Below are positions 36,869 to 45,782 of a stretch of DNA of 64,000 bases, in pieces (the first letter of the stretch is position 1; each line of letters begins with the position of its first letter). The notes beneath the pieces were generated by a model. The model had not been told where the DNA came from and searched no databases. It worked only from the letters and a program-made list of their open reading frames with translations. The position numbers were made by a program, and so were the translations under genes. Source of the stretch: an uncultured Lachnospiraceae bacterium (GTDB lineage: Bacteria; Bacillota; Clostridia; Lachnospirales; Lachnospiraceae); the NCBI GenBank assembly GCA_946405625.1, contig CAMJHQ010000011.1, forward strand, positions 45,499 through 109,498, given 5' to 3'.

Positions 36869-37552
36869 TCACTTTACGCTGCAGCAGTTTTCCTTTTTAT
36901 CTATCCGGCCTTCGTGTCCGCAGCAGTCTTTTCTGCCGCAGCAGCCTTCGTGTCCTGCACAGGACTTTCCTCCAATACAGATTCCTCTCTTCTCCAGACT
37001 CTTCTTCAGCTTATATCTTCTGTAAGCCTTCATGTAATTTCTGGCATATCTGAAGGTCTCATCCTCACCCTTTTCGGCAAGCATCCTTAGAAGCATTTCC
37101 AGCCTCTTTCTTGTATAAGGATGAAGTATTCCTTTACTTTTTCCGTTCAGAAAATATTCGAGTGCACTGCTGTCATTATATTTCTCTTTCTTATAAATCT
37201 TACTTGCAGCCACCCTGTCGCAGAACATTTCAACTATATAATTATCCGGCATCTTCATTCCTGTCATACTGCCATCACGTTTTTCCAGATCATAATCTAT
37301 CCAGTATTCAAGATGATGCTTGTTTCTGCCCTTATGATGGAGCCAGGAGGATGTATATCCCTTATCCTCACGTTCAGCCTCATTCGGACTTCTGTTACCC
37401 TGGAAATACTTCGCACCGACGGAAAACTCCGTCCAGGAATATTTCGACAGGTCATGCATGATTCCCTGATAATAAAGCCCGCACCTGAAACAGTTTTTTC
37501 CCACTTCAAGCTTATGCTTATTTATTGTTTTTAAATGTTCAAGCCACTTCAT
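36869..37552 (-). CDS. DUF5662-like protein with Cys-rich tail
   Basis: 227 residues. Residues 1-185 resemble DUF5662: INKHKLEVGKNCFRCGLYYQGIMHDLSKYS, a long helical body with HHKGRNKHHLEYW and YIVEMFCDRVAASKIY. Conserved His and Asp residues suggest a metal site, but the function is unknown. The last ~35 residues carry nine Cys and several His in repeated CCG(R/H) strings (AGHEGCCGRKDCCGHEG, ending KKENCCSVK), which looks like an added metal-binding tail. It starts 3 bp after the EAL gene and precedes dnaE by 30 bp. Confidence 0.75.
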   Translation of the reverse strand: MKWLEHLKTINKHKLEVGKNCFRCGLYYQGIMHDLSKYSWTEFSVGAKYFQGNRSPNEAEREDKGYTSSWLHHKGRNKHHLEYWIDYDLEKRDGSMTGMKMPDNYIVEMFCDRVAASKIYKKEKYNDSSALEYFLNGKSKGILHPYTRKRLEMLLRMLAEKGEDETFRYARNYMKAYRRYKLKKSLEKRGICIGGKSCAGHEGCCGRKDCCGHEGRIDKKENCCSVK

Positions 37553-37555
37553 GTT

Positions 37556-39934
37556 CTATTCTGCCTTACTGTTTTTCGTATTATCCGGCGAGTTCTGCGG
37601 CCGGTCATCGGTATCAGCATCATTTTCGTCCTCGCCGGTCGAGGCCTCGTTTAATTTCAGTTTCATTTTGCTCTCAAACTCTTCAATCGGAACCGGCTTT
37701 GAGAAATAGTATCCCTGATACAGAGTACATCCCATTTCCCTAAGCATTTCCAGCTGTTCTTCGGTCTCTACTCCTTCTGCGATTGAAGGGATTCCAAGAT
37801 TCTTGGCCATTTCGGTAATGGTCTTAAGAATGATATGTGCTTTCTCTTCTTCCTCGCTTCTTCTGAGGAACATCATATCAATCTTAAGAACATCAATAGG
37901 CATATCCTGAAGAAGATTAAGTGATGAATAACCGCTTCCGAAGTCATCCATTTCAACTATAAAGCCCTTATCTCTGAACTTATTGATAACCGCCATCTTC
38001 TTATCGAAATCGGTTATAGCAAAGGATTCAGTAATTTCAAGATGAAGTGCCGAAGGAGATATTTCATACTTTTCGACAAGTCCCGTAATAACCTTATAAA
38101 CATCCATGAAGTAGAAATCCTTCGGAGATATATTTACGGATATGGAAAGAGCATTGTCCTCACCCTTCCATCTGCCGAGAATCTTACATGCCTCTTCCCA
38201 CATGTACTTATCAACTTCCGCGATCATTCCATTCTTCTCAAATATCGGAATAAAGCGGTTCGGCGTAAGGAAACCTTCCGTCGGATGTTCCCACCTTACG
38301 AGAGCCTCCGCACCTTCGAGCACTCCCTTATCATTAACCTGAGGCTGAAGGTATGGAATGATCTGATGTTCTTTGAGAGCATCTCCGAGTGCACTGCTTA
38401 TAGATTTCTCCCAGATTCTTGTATCTCTGAGAGTATCATCATATATAGCGGTTCTGTTGTTATAATCATTCTTTATGCCTGCAACAGCCATAAGTGCCCT
38501 GTCGACCATAACACTGACCGGCATATTTCTTTCGGTTATAAAATAAACACCGAAATGTATCACAATCTGATATTCTATATAATCACCGATTATAATATTG
38601 ATATTATCATCAGCTAGATTTTTATCAATGTCCGTAAAATCAGACTTTTTCATTAATATCGCAAACTGATCGTTCTGGAGTCGACAGTATATATCGTTTT
38701 CTCCCGCAGATTCCTTAAGGTGTTCTGCCGCCATCTTAAGTACATAATCTCCGGCTTCGGTACCATAGACATCATTTACGATCTTAAAATCCTTAATATC
38801 GGATACAATCAGCACATAATCTGTATTCGGATCGTTTTTCAGCCTTTCTTCAACCATATCATAAAAGTTCTGCTTGTTTGGCAATCCCGTAAGTGCATCA
38901 TGTGTAGCAAGAAACATCTTGCTCTGATTCTCAAGTTCCTCGTCCGTATAATCTCTTATTGCATAGAAAGAGCCTACAGCCTTTTTATTACTGTCATAAT
39001 TAATAAAGTATCTTATGCTCAGATACCTTTTGCCCTCTTCTGTCTCCCGACATTTCTTAACCTCAAAGTTCTTCGAGAAATCAGCATCATCTCCTCCTGC
39101 AAGATCCCTGAGGAATTTAAAATTCTTCTCTTTATCTTCGAGATCGACGCCAAACATTTCCGTTGCGCTTTGGTTTACATAAATACATTCATCATCCGTA
39201 TCAAAGAAGAACAGGGCCTCGTCCATATCATTTGTGATCCTGCTGAGAAGTATTCCCTTTACGAAGAAAGGCACATATCTGAGTGAGAAGAAATAAACCA
39301 GAAGTCCGCATACACCGTAACCGATCATCGAACCATCAATAGGATCCTTGGAAAGAATACAGAAAGTCTCCCAGATGCAGATTATCACGAGACTTCCGAT
39401 TATTACATAAAACCTCTCCCTGTATGCTCTCGATATGCTTCTGATCTTTCTTACAAAAGTCGCAATAACTATAGCAAAGAAAATATAATTCAGCGTAAAA
39501 TGTATATATTCTCCTATATGAGGTATCTGCATATAATATGTATCGTAACCAAGCAGTCTTACCTTCGCGATTTCAAATACATGTCCGGTAAAATTATTGA
39601 GCAGAATACTGACTATGTCCAATGCAGTCACAGTAATCAGAATCTTCTTAAGTGCAGTCCCATCAAACTCATATGAACAATAGCTCATAGAATAGCGGAC
39701 AAGGAAATAGAATACAAGATCCACCCCGAAGAAATACATGAGATATCCGATATTACAAAGCCATATCTGTTTTGAGACTGCAACCAGAATATTTCCGGCC
39801 ATAGGAATAACAGCCGCCAGAAGCAGACCTCTGACGTCCACAGCAAGCTTTCGCTTATCCTTAAATGCTCCGACTATACAAAGAAGCATCAGAAGGCTTA
39901 AACCGAATAATATTCCGATGAATTGAATCTTCAT
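37556..39934 (-). CDS. 7TM-PAS-GGDEF(degenerate)-EAL phosphodiesterase
   Basis: 792 residues. The N-terminal ~225 residues hold about seven helices. A PAS-like region follows (MDEALFFFDTDDECIYVNQSATEMFG). The GGDEF domain keeps THDALTGLPNKQNF, but its active-site loop reads RLQNDQFAIL instead of GG(D/E)EF, so it is probably inactive. The EAL domain looks intact: GAEALVRWEHP, NISPKDFYF, EITES, MDDFGSGYSSLNLL, DVLKID and AEGVETEEQLEML. It should hydrolyse c-di-GMP to pGpG. I chose ATG 39934 with AGAGG 8 nt upstream. The last ~30 residues are acidic and disordered. Confidence 0.92.
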   Translation of the reverse strand: MKIQFIGILFGLSLLMLLCIVGAFKDKRKLAVDVRGLLLAAVIPMAGNILVAVSKQIWLCNIGYLMYFFGVDLVFYFLVRYSMSYCSYEFDGTALKKILITVTALDIVSILLNNFTGHVFEIAKVRLLGYDTYYMQIPHIGEYIHFTLNYIFFAIVIATFVRKIRSISRAYRERFYVIIGSLVIICIWETFCILSKDPIDGSMIGYGVCGLLVYFFSLRYVPFFVKGILLSRITNDMDEALFFFDTDDECIYVNQSATEMFGVDLEDKEKNFKFLRDLAGGDDADFSKNFEVKKCRETEEGKRYLSIRYFINYDSNKKAVGSFYAIRDYTDEELENQSKMFLATHDALTGLPNKQNFYDMVEERLKNDPNTDYVLIVSDIKDFKIVNDVYGTEAGDYVLKMAAEHLKESAGENDIYCRLQNDQFAILMKKSDFTDIDKNLADDNINIIIGDYIEYQIVIHFGVYFITERNMPVSVMVDRALMAVAGIKNDYNNRTAIYDDTLRDTRIWEKSISSALGDALKEHQIIPYLQPQVNDKGVLEGAEALVRWEHPTEGFLTPNRFIPIFEKNGMIAEVDKYMWEEACKILGRWKGEDNALSISVNISPKDFYFMDVYKVITGLVEKYEISPSALHLEITESFAITDFDKKMAVINKFRDKGFIVEMDDFGSGYSSLNLLQDMPIDVLKIDMMFLRRSEEEEKAHIILKTITEMAKNLGIPSIAEGVETEEQLEMLREMGCTLYQGYYFSKPVPIEEFESKMKLKLNEASTGEDENDADTDDRPQNSPDNTKNSKAE

Positions 39935-39975
39935 AAGCTGCACCTCTGAACATAAACAACTCTCCAATATATATT

Positions 39976-40012
39976 TTAACACAAAAGGGAGCTGATAAAA
40001 ACAGCTCCCTTA
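39976..40012 (-). terminator. Rho-independent terminator after desulfoferrodoxin
   Basis: AAGGGAGCTG and CAGCTCCCTT arms (39985-39994 with 40002-40011) followed on the minus strand by TTTTGTGTTAAAAT. Confidence 0.85.
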
Positions 40013-40047
40013 AAGATTTTTTATTAATTTCAGAATGAATAAATATG

Positions 40048-40422
40048 CTATGCTTCCGCTTTCCAAAGCCCGTGAAGATTGCAGTACTCATAAGCTGCAA
40101 CGAGCTCATCGGAATCAGATAAAACGAACTCAGCCTGTGGCTCATCACCCGGCTTAAGATATTTGATCTGACTGCCTTCCTTTGTCTCAATGATAACCCA
40201 TGTAATATAGTGAGCATCAAGCATAGGATGAGCAACCTCTCCAACCTTAACGGTAACCTTTTTGCCATCGACAGAAATTACTGGAACATGCTTCTCACCT
40301 GCACCGTCCGATGTATTCGGAACAAGCTCTACTGTAGTCTCTCCACAGCACTTAAGGTCACATGCGTCCTTGTTGAAATATGTAAAAATATTACCGCACT
40401 TTGCACATTTAAAGATTTTCAT
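40048..40422 (-). CDS. dfx: Desulfoferrodoxin (superoxide reductase)
   Basis: 124 residues. The N-terminal desulforedoxin centre uses the cysteines of FKCAKCGNIF and DLKCCGET. The catalytic iron centre has EKHVPVI, HPMLDAHYITW and CNLHGLW, giving the four His and one Cys ligands plus the Glu-Lys pair. It reduces superoxide to peroxide without releasing oxygen, a defence typical of anaerobes. AGGAGG precedes the ATG. It is monocistronic, with promoter 40461-40489 and terminator 39976-40012. Confidence 0.95.
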   Translation of the reverse strand: MKIFKCAKCGNIFTYFNKDACDLKCCGETTVELVPNTSDGAGEKHVPVISVDGKKVTVKVGEVAHPMLDAHYITWVIIETKEGSQIKYLKPGDEPQAEFVLSDSDELVAAYEYCNLHGLWKAEA

Positions 40423-40460
40423 TATAAATACCTCCTCTGAATTGTTTCCGCTACCCCTCG

Positions 40461-40489
40461 ATTATATATCAACTGACTGTAACTTACAA
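40461..40489 (-). promoter_or_regulatory. Sigma-A promoter for desulfoferrodoxin
   Basis: TTGTAA (40489-40484), 17-nt spacer, TATAAT (40466-40461) on the minus strand, right after the guaB stop. A near-perfect small dyad (CTGATTGTAA/TTACAGTCAG) covers the -35. Confidence 0.7.
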
Positions 40490-41998
40490 TCAGCTGTTGT
40501 CTCCTGAACCGTGCTCCTTACGGATTACATCATGAGCGCCACCCTCAACGATACTTGTTGAAGAAACAAGTGTGAGCTTAGCCTTGCTCTGGAAATCCTT
40601 GATATTAAGTGCACCACAGTTACACATAGTTGACTTAACCTTGCTGAGAGTTCTGTCTACGTTGTCCTTCAGCGGTCCTGCATATGGAACGTATGAATCA
40701 ACACCCTCTTCGAAGCTGAGCTTCTTATCTCCGCCGAGATCGTATCTCTGCCAGTTTCTTGCACGGTTAGAACCTTCGCCCCAGTACTCCTTAACGTAAT
40801 TGCCGTTAACAAGGAGCTTCTCTGTCGGGCTCTCATCGAATCTTGCAAAATATCTTCCAAGCATTACGAAGTCTGCTCCCATGGCAAGTGCAAGTGTGAT
40901 GTGATGATCGTAAACGATACCACCATCTGAACAAACAGGAACATATACGCCTGTCTCCTCGAAGTACTCATCTCTTGCCTTACATACTTCGATAAGGGCT
41001 GTAGCCTGTCCACGGCCGATACCCTTTGTCTCTCTTGTGATACAGATTGAACCACCTCCGATTCCGACCTTGATGAAGTCAGCACCTGCATCTGCGAGGA
41101 ATCTGAATCCCTCGGCATCAACTACATTTCCGGCACCGATCTTAACTGTATCTCCGTACTTTTCTCTAACCCACTCAAGTGTGAGCTTCTGCCACTCTGA
41201 AAATCCCTCAGAGGAGTCGATACAAAGTACATCTACGCCTGCTTCTACAAGTGCAGGAATTCTCTCTGCGTAATCTCTTGTATTGATACCTGCACCTACG
41301 ATATATCTCTTATGCTGATCAAGGAGCTCGCCAGGATTATCCTTATGCTCATCATAGTCCTTGCGGAATACGAATGATACGAGCTTTCCTGCATCATCAA
41401 CGATAGGAAGTGAGTTGAGCTTGTTATCCCAGATAATATCATTTGCCTCACTGAGGGTGATACCGTCCTTAGCAGTGATAAGCTTCTCAAGCGGTGTCAT
41501 GAAATCAGATACCTTTGTATCCGGCTTCATACGGCTTACACGGTAATCTCTGCTTGATACGATACCTACAAGCTTTCCTTCAGGAGTTCCGTCAGCTGTA
41601 ACTGCTACAGTTGAATGTCCTGACTTCTTCTTCATCTCAATGATGTCTGCAAGCGTACTGTCAGGGCTTACATTGGAATCACTCTTTACAAAGCCTGCTT
41701 TATAGCTCTTAACTCTGGCAACCATAGCTGCTTCATCCTCGATGGACTGTGAGCCGTAAATAAAAGAAACACCTCCGCTCTTTGCGAGTGCACACGCAAG
41801 TCTGTCACCTGATACAGACTGCATGATAGCAGATACCATAGGTATCGTCATCTCGATAGCTGAGGTTTCACCTTTTTTAAACTTAACAAGTGGAGTCTTA
41901 AGACTTACGTTTGCCGGAATGCATTCACTTGATGAATATCCCGGTATAAGAAGATATTCGTTAAATGTTCTTGACGGTTCTGTGATATAGGTTGCCAT
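40490..41998 (-). CDS. guaB: IMP dehydrogenase, atypical C-terminal form
   Basis: 502 residues. It oxidises IMP to XMP, the committed step to GMP. The TIM barrel is interrupted by two CBS domains (~105-220). [11 protein letters not shown] and the loop [20 protein letters not shown], with the catalytic Cys, are clear. Beyond that the flap differs from textbook Gua[13 protein letters not shown] and [19 protein letters not shown] replace the YRGMGS type, though the Arg-Tyr pair is kept. The end ([14 protein letters not shown]) resembles a divergent long-branch IMPDH group. GGAGG precedes the ATG. No purine riboswitch was found upstream. Confidence 0.92.
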   Translation of the reverse strand: MATYITEPSRTFNEYLLIPGYSSSECIPANVSLKTPLVKFKKGETSAIEMTIPMVSAIMQSVSGDRLACALAKSGGVSFIYGSQSIEDEAAMVARVKSYKAGFVKSDSNVSPDSTLADIIEMKKKSGHSTVAVTADGTPEGKLVGIVSSRDYRVSRMKPDTKVSDFMTPLEKLITAKDGITLSEANDIIWDNKLNSLPIVDDAGKLVSFVFRKDYDEHKDNPGELLDQHKRYIVGAGINTRDYAERIPALVEAGVDVLCIDSSEGFSEWQKLTLEWVREKYGDTVKIGAGNVVDAEGFRFLADAGADFIKVGIGGGSICITRETKGIGRGQATALIEVCKARDEYFEETGVYVPVCSDGGIVYDHHITLALAMGADFVMLGRYFARFDESPTEKLLVNGNYVKEYWGEGSNRARNWQRYDLGGDKKLSFEEGVDSYVPYAGPLKDNVDRTLSKVKSTMCNCGALNIKDFQSKAKLTLVSSTSIVEGGAHDVIRKEHGSGDNS

Positions 41999-42137
41999 TT
42001 GAACTTTCCTCCATTCTGTTTAATCTGATATATATGTTAAAAAATGATTACTCCATATCGTACCCTAATCGCCCGAAAAAGGCAAGAACAAAAAAAGATA
42101 TTTTTATTGAATTTTTTTATGAATTTTTTACACGTAT

Positions 42138-42176
42138 CCGATAAAAGAAAAGCCCACGGGTTTTTCCGTGGACTTT
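42138..42176 (-). terminator. Rho-independent terminator after tRNA-Thr
   Basis: AAGTCCACGG and CCGTGGGCTT arms (42150-42159 with 42166-42175) followed on the minus strand by TTCTTTTATC. Confidence 0.85.
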
Positions 42177-42188
42177 AAGCATAATTAT

Positions 42189-42261
42189 AGCTCCCGATCG
42201 GACTCGAACCGACGACCTATTGATTACGAATCAATTGCTCTACCAACTGAGCCACGGAAGC
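42189..42261 (-). tRNA. tRNA-Thr(CGU)
   Basis: 73 nt that fold as a full cloverleaf: acceptor GCTTCCG/CGGGAGC with one G-T pair, D-arm GCTC/GAGC, anticodon stem ATTGA/TCAAT with loop TTCGTAA (anticodon CGT, reading ACG) and T-arm GTCGG-TTCGAGT-CCGAT. CCA is not encoded. A terminator follows. Confidence 0.95.
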
Positions 42262-42323
42262 ATTTTTCGTCTCGAAAGACATGTTGTATTATAAACAGAA
42301 ACCCTCGGTTGTGCAAGTATTAA

Positions 42324-42400
42324 TTTGCATGCAGCCGTTTGAATAAATCTGTATGCAGTACGTTTGAATATATTTTGCATGCAGCCGTTGAAACAATAAA
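42324..42400. repeat. Three imperfect ~25-bp direct repeats
   Basis: G(C/T)ATGCAG followed by a CGTTTGAAT-like string occurs at 42327, 42351 and 42377. The repeats fill the space between tRNA-Thr and the terminator of the TPR gene. Confidence 0.6.
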
Positions 42401-42437
42401 CAGCCAGCCTGCTCAGATTTAAGCATGACTGGCTGTT
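42393..42437 (-). terminator. Terminator of the MoxR-vWA operon
   Basis: Outer arms AACAGCCAG and CTGGCTGTT with a further inner TGCT/AGCA pairing, followed on the minus strand by TTTATTGTTT. Confidence 0.7.
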
Positions 42438-42445
42438 ATATCCTT

Positions 42446-43240
42446 TTACCAAGGTTTTCCATCATACGAACTGTAGCCGCCACCGGTCTGCTGCTCGTTA
42501 TCTATATCATCCTGAGTTTTCTGACGCTCCTGCATTGTATCCTTCTTCTGATTATCAAGAGCATCCTGTATCTCTTTCTCTCTCTGAGAATTCTCTTTCT
42601 TATCAGGTTCCTGTTCCTGATTTCCCTGTCCCTGATCATCCTGTTCCTGATTATCCTCAGACTGATTGCTGTTCTGCTGCATATCTTCAAGCATCTTATC
42701 TATATCCGCTTTCAGCTGTTCTGCTTCCGCATTATGTCCGTTCGGATCGTCCGGATTAGCACAGCCTTCCTCTGTAAGTACATTTCTTGCGGCTTTAAGC
42801 TGCTTTATGGCACGCTGGCCATCCTTCTGGGTCTTCATGTTTGCCCAGTCAATCTTTGCAAGCATGGCAAGTGCCAAGTTAACTCTTATATCACATTCCT
42901 TCTCATGATTATGCTGAGGTCCGAGCTCAAGAGCTTTCTTATAATTTGAGATAGCTCTGTCATAATTACCGTTCTTATATTCCGAATTTCCGAGATTGTA
43001 ATAAGGAAGATAGCTTTCAGGAAAATTCAGCTTAAGGAGACTCTCTTCATAATCATTGCTGTATATCTGATGATTATATCTTGATCTGAAAATCTCATTT
43101 AAGATAAATCTTGTTCCCAGAAAGATTGCTGCTATCAGCATAATTCCACACGCTATATCAATAAACAGCATAAACCTTCTCGGATTCTCGATTTTTAATT
43201 TTTCTATTCTTCTGCGATCAGAATTCAGTTTATTATCCAT
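42446..43240 (-). CDS. TPR membrane protein of the Bat operon (BatC/BatE-like)
   Basis: 264 residues. A membrane helix (~25-48) precedes a TPR region (YLPYYNLGNSEYKNGNYDRAISNYKKALELGP). The last ~80 residues are rich in Gln, Glu, Asp and Lys (QEQDDQGQGNQEQEPD) and look disordered. This layout matches the TPR subunits that accompany the vWA proteins in Bat/MoxR operons. It is last in the operon, 18 bp after the second vWA gene, with a terminator after it. The TPR surface probably docks a partner; the ligand is unknown. Confidence 0.8.
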   Translation of the reverse strand: MDNKLNSDRRRIEKLKIENPRRFMLFIDIACGIMLIAAIFLGTRFILNEIFRSRYNHQIYSNDYEESLLKLNFPESYLPYYNLGNSEYKNGNYDRAISNYKKALELGPQHNHEKECDIRVNLALAMLAKIDWANMKTQKDGQRAIKQLKAARNVLTEEGCANPDDPNGHNAEAEQLKADIDKMLEDMQQNSNQSEDNQEQDDQGQGNQEQEPDKKENSQREKEIQDALDNQKKDTMQERQKTQDDIDNEQQTGGGYSSYDGKPW

Positions 43241-43258
43241 ATCATCACCCGTTAAAAA

Positions 43259-44218
43259 TTAAACACGGCCTTTTCTCACAATGATAACCATTTCAATAAG
43301 CAGGAAAGCAATAAGTACTCCCGCATAGTAAAAATATGTATCCTCATAGCTTACATTATCGCTGCTGGCCATCTGCATTGTACTTCCGCTCTTGATAGAA
43401 TCCAACAGATACTCGATATTCGAAGGATCATCCATATAAATGTACTCAATATCCATCTCTTCCGCAAGATCACGAAGAGTAACATCGTTCATGATGGATA
43501 AAGCTTCCTTACCTGTCTCGGGATCCTGAATATACTGATGAGATCCCTTGTCATACATTTTACCGCCTTCCTTGGTACCGTATCCGAGAACAGCTCCTCC
43601 GTCGATCAGTCCCTCAAGTCCGGCAAAAGACATAACTTCTTTATCTTCAGCAGTAACCTCACCGTCGCTGATGAAGAATACTATAGTTGATCTGTTTTCC
43701 TTCTTTGAAGATGAAGTAAGCATTTCACCCATATCGTTATATGCAGCATTCAGAGTTGTTCCTCTTGCATAATAACGATCCGGAGTAGCAATAGTCGAAA
43801 AAGCATCCGACACATTTCTGCTATCCTGAGTGAACGGAGCAAGTATCTGCGATCTGTTATCAAACCTTATAAGTGAAAAGTTACTTCCCGAAAGGCTGTC
43901 CATAATGTGTTCGCAGTCACGGAGAACCGCATTCATTCTCGGTTCGTTTCCGTTTGAGTCCTCTGCCCACATACTGATCGTAGTATCAACTACAAACAGT
44001 ACATCGATGTTCTTCATCTCGACATCCACATTATATCTTTTTCCCATTATTCTGAGATTGATCAGAAATACCATGGCCATTACCACAAACACTCTGGCAA
44101 TCTTCAGTATCTTGAGAAAAATATCATTTTTATTTTTTACCACTCCGTAGGTATATCCTCCCAGTATCAGGAGCATTAATGGGATAACTACGATAAGCGG
44201 CACGATAGGATTAATCAT
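43259..44218 (-). CDS. vWA-domain membrane protein, BatB-like
   Basis: 319 residues with two N-terminal helices, a vWA domain (~70-265) and a C-terminal helix before KGRV. The MIDAS motif appears as VVDTTISM (DxTxS variant), with RGTTLNAAYNDMGEM supplying the Thr and FISDGEVTAED the Asp. Such proteins form a membrane complex with MoxR ATPases. It overlaps the preceding vWA gene by 4 bp, so the two are likely made in fixed ratio. Confidence 0.88.
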   Translation of the reverse strand: MINPIVPLIVVIPLMLLILGGYTYGVVKNKNDIFLKILKIARVFVVMAMVFLINLRIMGKRYNVDVEMKNIDVLFVVDTTISMWAEDSNGNEPRMNAVLRDCEHIMDSLSGSNFSLIRFDNRSQILAPFTQDSRNVSDAFSTIATPDRYYARGTTLNAAYNDMGEMLTSSSKKENRSTIVFFISDGEVTAEDKEVMSFAGLEGLIDGGAVLGYGTKEGGKMYDKGSHQYIQDPETGKEALSIMNDVTLRDLAEEMDIEYIYMDDPSNIEYLLDSIKSGSTMQMASSDNVSYEDTYFYYAGVLIAFLLIEMVIIVRKGRV

Positions 44219-45315
44219 AATAGAATCATCGCTCCCATAATAATAAGTAATAATATCGATAACAACAGTATGATTGCAGGAACCACCGGCTTATCCACAA
44301 CCTTTGTAATAGTTATTTCATTTACTTCCATAACCTTCTGTGACTGAATATCCTTAACAATATCCTTTACCGGAAGTGAATCACTCTGCATATAGAAAAC
44401 TCCACCGGTCTTCTCTACATTAGCCTTCATATCTCTTGCAAGTGCATTGTAATCATCATTATAATCATTTGTTATTTCAAAATTATCCTCGTTAGGGAAT
44501 AATCCGAAAATAGTTACATCGTTCTTCGCACAGAGATCAGCGGCTTCATCAAGCTCAACAAGCGGCCTTCCGATCCGTCTCTCTGCATTATCGGTTGACA
44601 TGATGATAATTCTTGTCCTTGATTCATCATCAAGATGAGGAAAACTGTAAAGACATGATGCAAGTCCTTCACCTATAAGAGAACTTCCCTTCTTGTAGTT
44701 ATTTACAAGAGTACCGGCATCATAATACTCAAGAGCATCCTCAAGCTCATACATCCTGTCATAATCAAAATCATCAGCTCCATAACCTTCGGAGTACAGA
44801 AGAGTCATATACTCTTTCTGAAGAGCGAAATAGTCTTTCAGCTCTTCAAGCTTTCTGATGATAAAATCATAATCATCTGTCATCGGAACATATAATACGG
44901 TCGAGGTATTATATATCGTAATACCGAACCTGTCACCGTCCAGACCTTTTACAACATCCTCAAGTGCATCAACCAGATCATAGTTCAGATAACAGATAGA
45001 ATATGAAACATCAAGATTAAGATAGATGTCTCTCTTCTTGGTTCCGTTACTTACTACCTCTGTCTTGACCGGTCTTGCAAGAAGCACCAGTGTCGCAATT
45101 ATCGCAACCATGATACAAAACTCCATCGCAACTCTGAGGAAAAGCTGAATATCTTTATATCTCTTGTATTCCGGGAGCCGACGTGCAAATGCTGTATTTG
45201 CTGCACGAACTCCGCCTTTATATTTTGTTTTCTTTTTGATTACATGAAGAAGAACAAAGGCTACAATAACAACCGGTATTCCTATCTTCAGTAATAATGG
45301 ATATTTTATTGCCAT
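44215..45315 (-). CDS. vWA-domain membrane protein, BatA-like
   Basis: 366 residues. An N-terminal helix, a basic cytoplasmic stretch (KKKTKYKGGVRAANTAFARR) and a second helix lead into a vWA domain with MIDAS DVSYSI (DxSxS), GSSLIGEGLASCLYSF and IIMSTDNAERRIG. A C-terminal helix (PAIILLLSILLLIIMGAMI) ends the protein. Two vWA subunits with MoxR are the hallmark of Bat-type operons. It starts inside the last codons of the upstream gene. Confidence 0.88.
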   Translation of the reverse strand: MAIKYPLLLKIGIPVVIVAFVLLHVIKKKTKYKGGVRAANTAFARRLPEYKRYKDIQLFLRVAMEFCIMVAIIATLVLLARPVKTEVVSNGTKKRDIYLNLDVSYSICYLNYDLVDALEDVVKGLDGDRFGITIYNTSTVLYVPMTDDYDFIIRKLEELKDYFALQKEYMTLLYSEGYGADDFDYDRMYELEDALEYYDAGTLVNNYKKGSSLIGEGLASCLYSFPHLDDESRTRIIIMSTDNAERRIGRPLVELDEAADLCAKNDVTIFGLFPNEDNFEITNDYNDDYNALARDMKANVEKTGGVFYMQSDSLPVKDIVKDIQSQKVMEVNEITITKVVDKPVVPAIILLLSILLLIIMGAMILL

Positions 45316-45782
45316 AATTCCAGAACCTTTCTGGTCTTATATAATGATTGATTGATATCTGCATAAGTAAAACGCGCAAACTCCGGCTCATAATATTCTT
45401 CTACAAGCTGTGTAAGCGCAGGAATTCCAACCTGTCTGATCTCAGCCAGCGTATACTTATCAACAGGAATACCCGTTGCTTCATATACGAAACCACGTAT
45501 ACATGTACTCATACTGCTGTAAGCTTTTCTTATCGTAATCTTTCCGTTTCGAAGCTCACCCTCTATCCTGCTCATTTCTCCAAGGTACCTGTACCTTATT
45601 TCCGCAAGATTCTTTCCCTTCGCTTTCTTCACTTTGATCTTCTTCGGACGTTTAAGCCGATCTCCGAATTTCTTGCGGAAGAAAACCTGAAGAAAAATAA
45701 CAGCAGCAAGGAGCAGCAGAGCTAAGATGATCCAGATGATCGAATATGAAAATGTATCCTGAAGCTCAACCGATGTTCTCAT
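45306..45782 (-). CDS. Single-pass membrane protein of the MoxR-vWA operon
   Basis: 158 residues. A membrane helix (~15-38, IIWIILALLLLAAVIFLQVFF) is followed by a strongly basic stretch (RKKFGDRLKRPKKIKVKKAKGK) and a helical domain of ~100 residues. The position between DUF58 and the vWA genes matches small accessory subunits of Bat operons, but I do not recognise a named family. I chose ATG 45782 (AAAGG upstream), which overlaps the DUF58 gene by 17 bp. Confidence 0.75.
   Translation of the reverse strand: MRTSVELQDTFSYSIIWIILALLLLAAVIFLQVFFRKKFGDRLKRPKKIKVKKAKGKNLAEIRYRYLGEMSRIEGELRNGKITIRKAYSSMSTCIRGFVYEATGIPVDKYTLAEIRQVGIPALTQLVEEYYEPEFARFTYADINQSLYKTRKVLELWQ

Noticed and set aside
42000..42140. 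Purine riboswitch before guaB
   Set aside because: I looked for the conserved purine aptamer core in the leader and did not find it.
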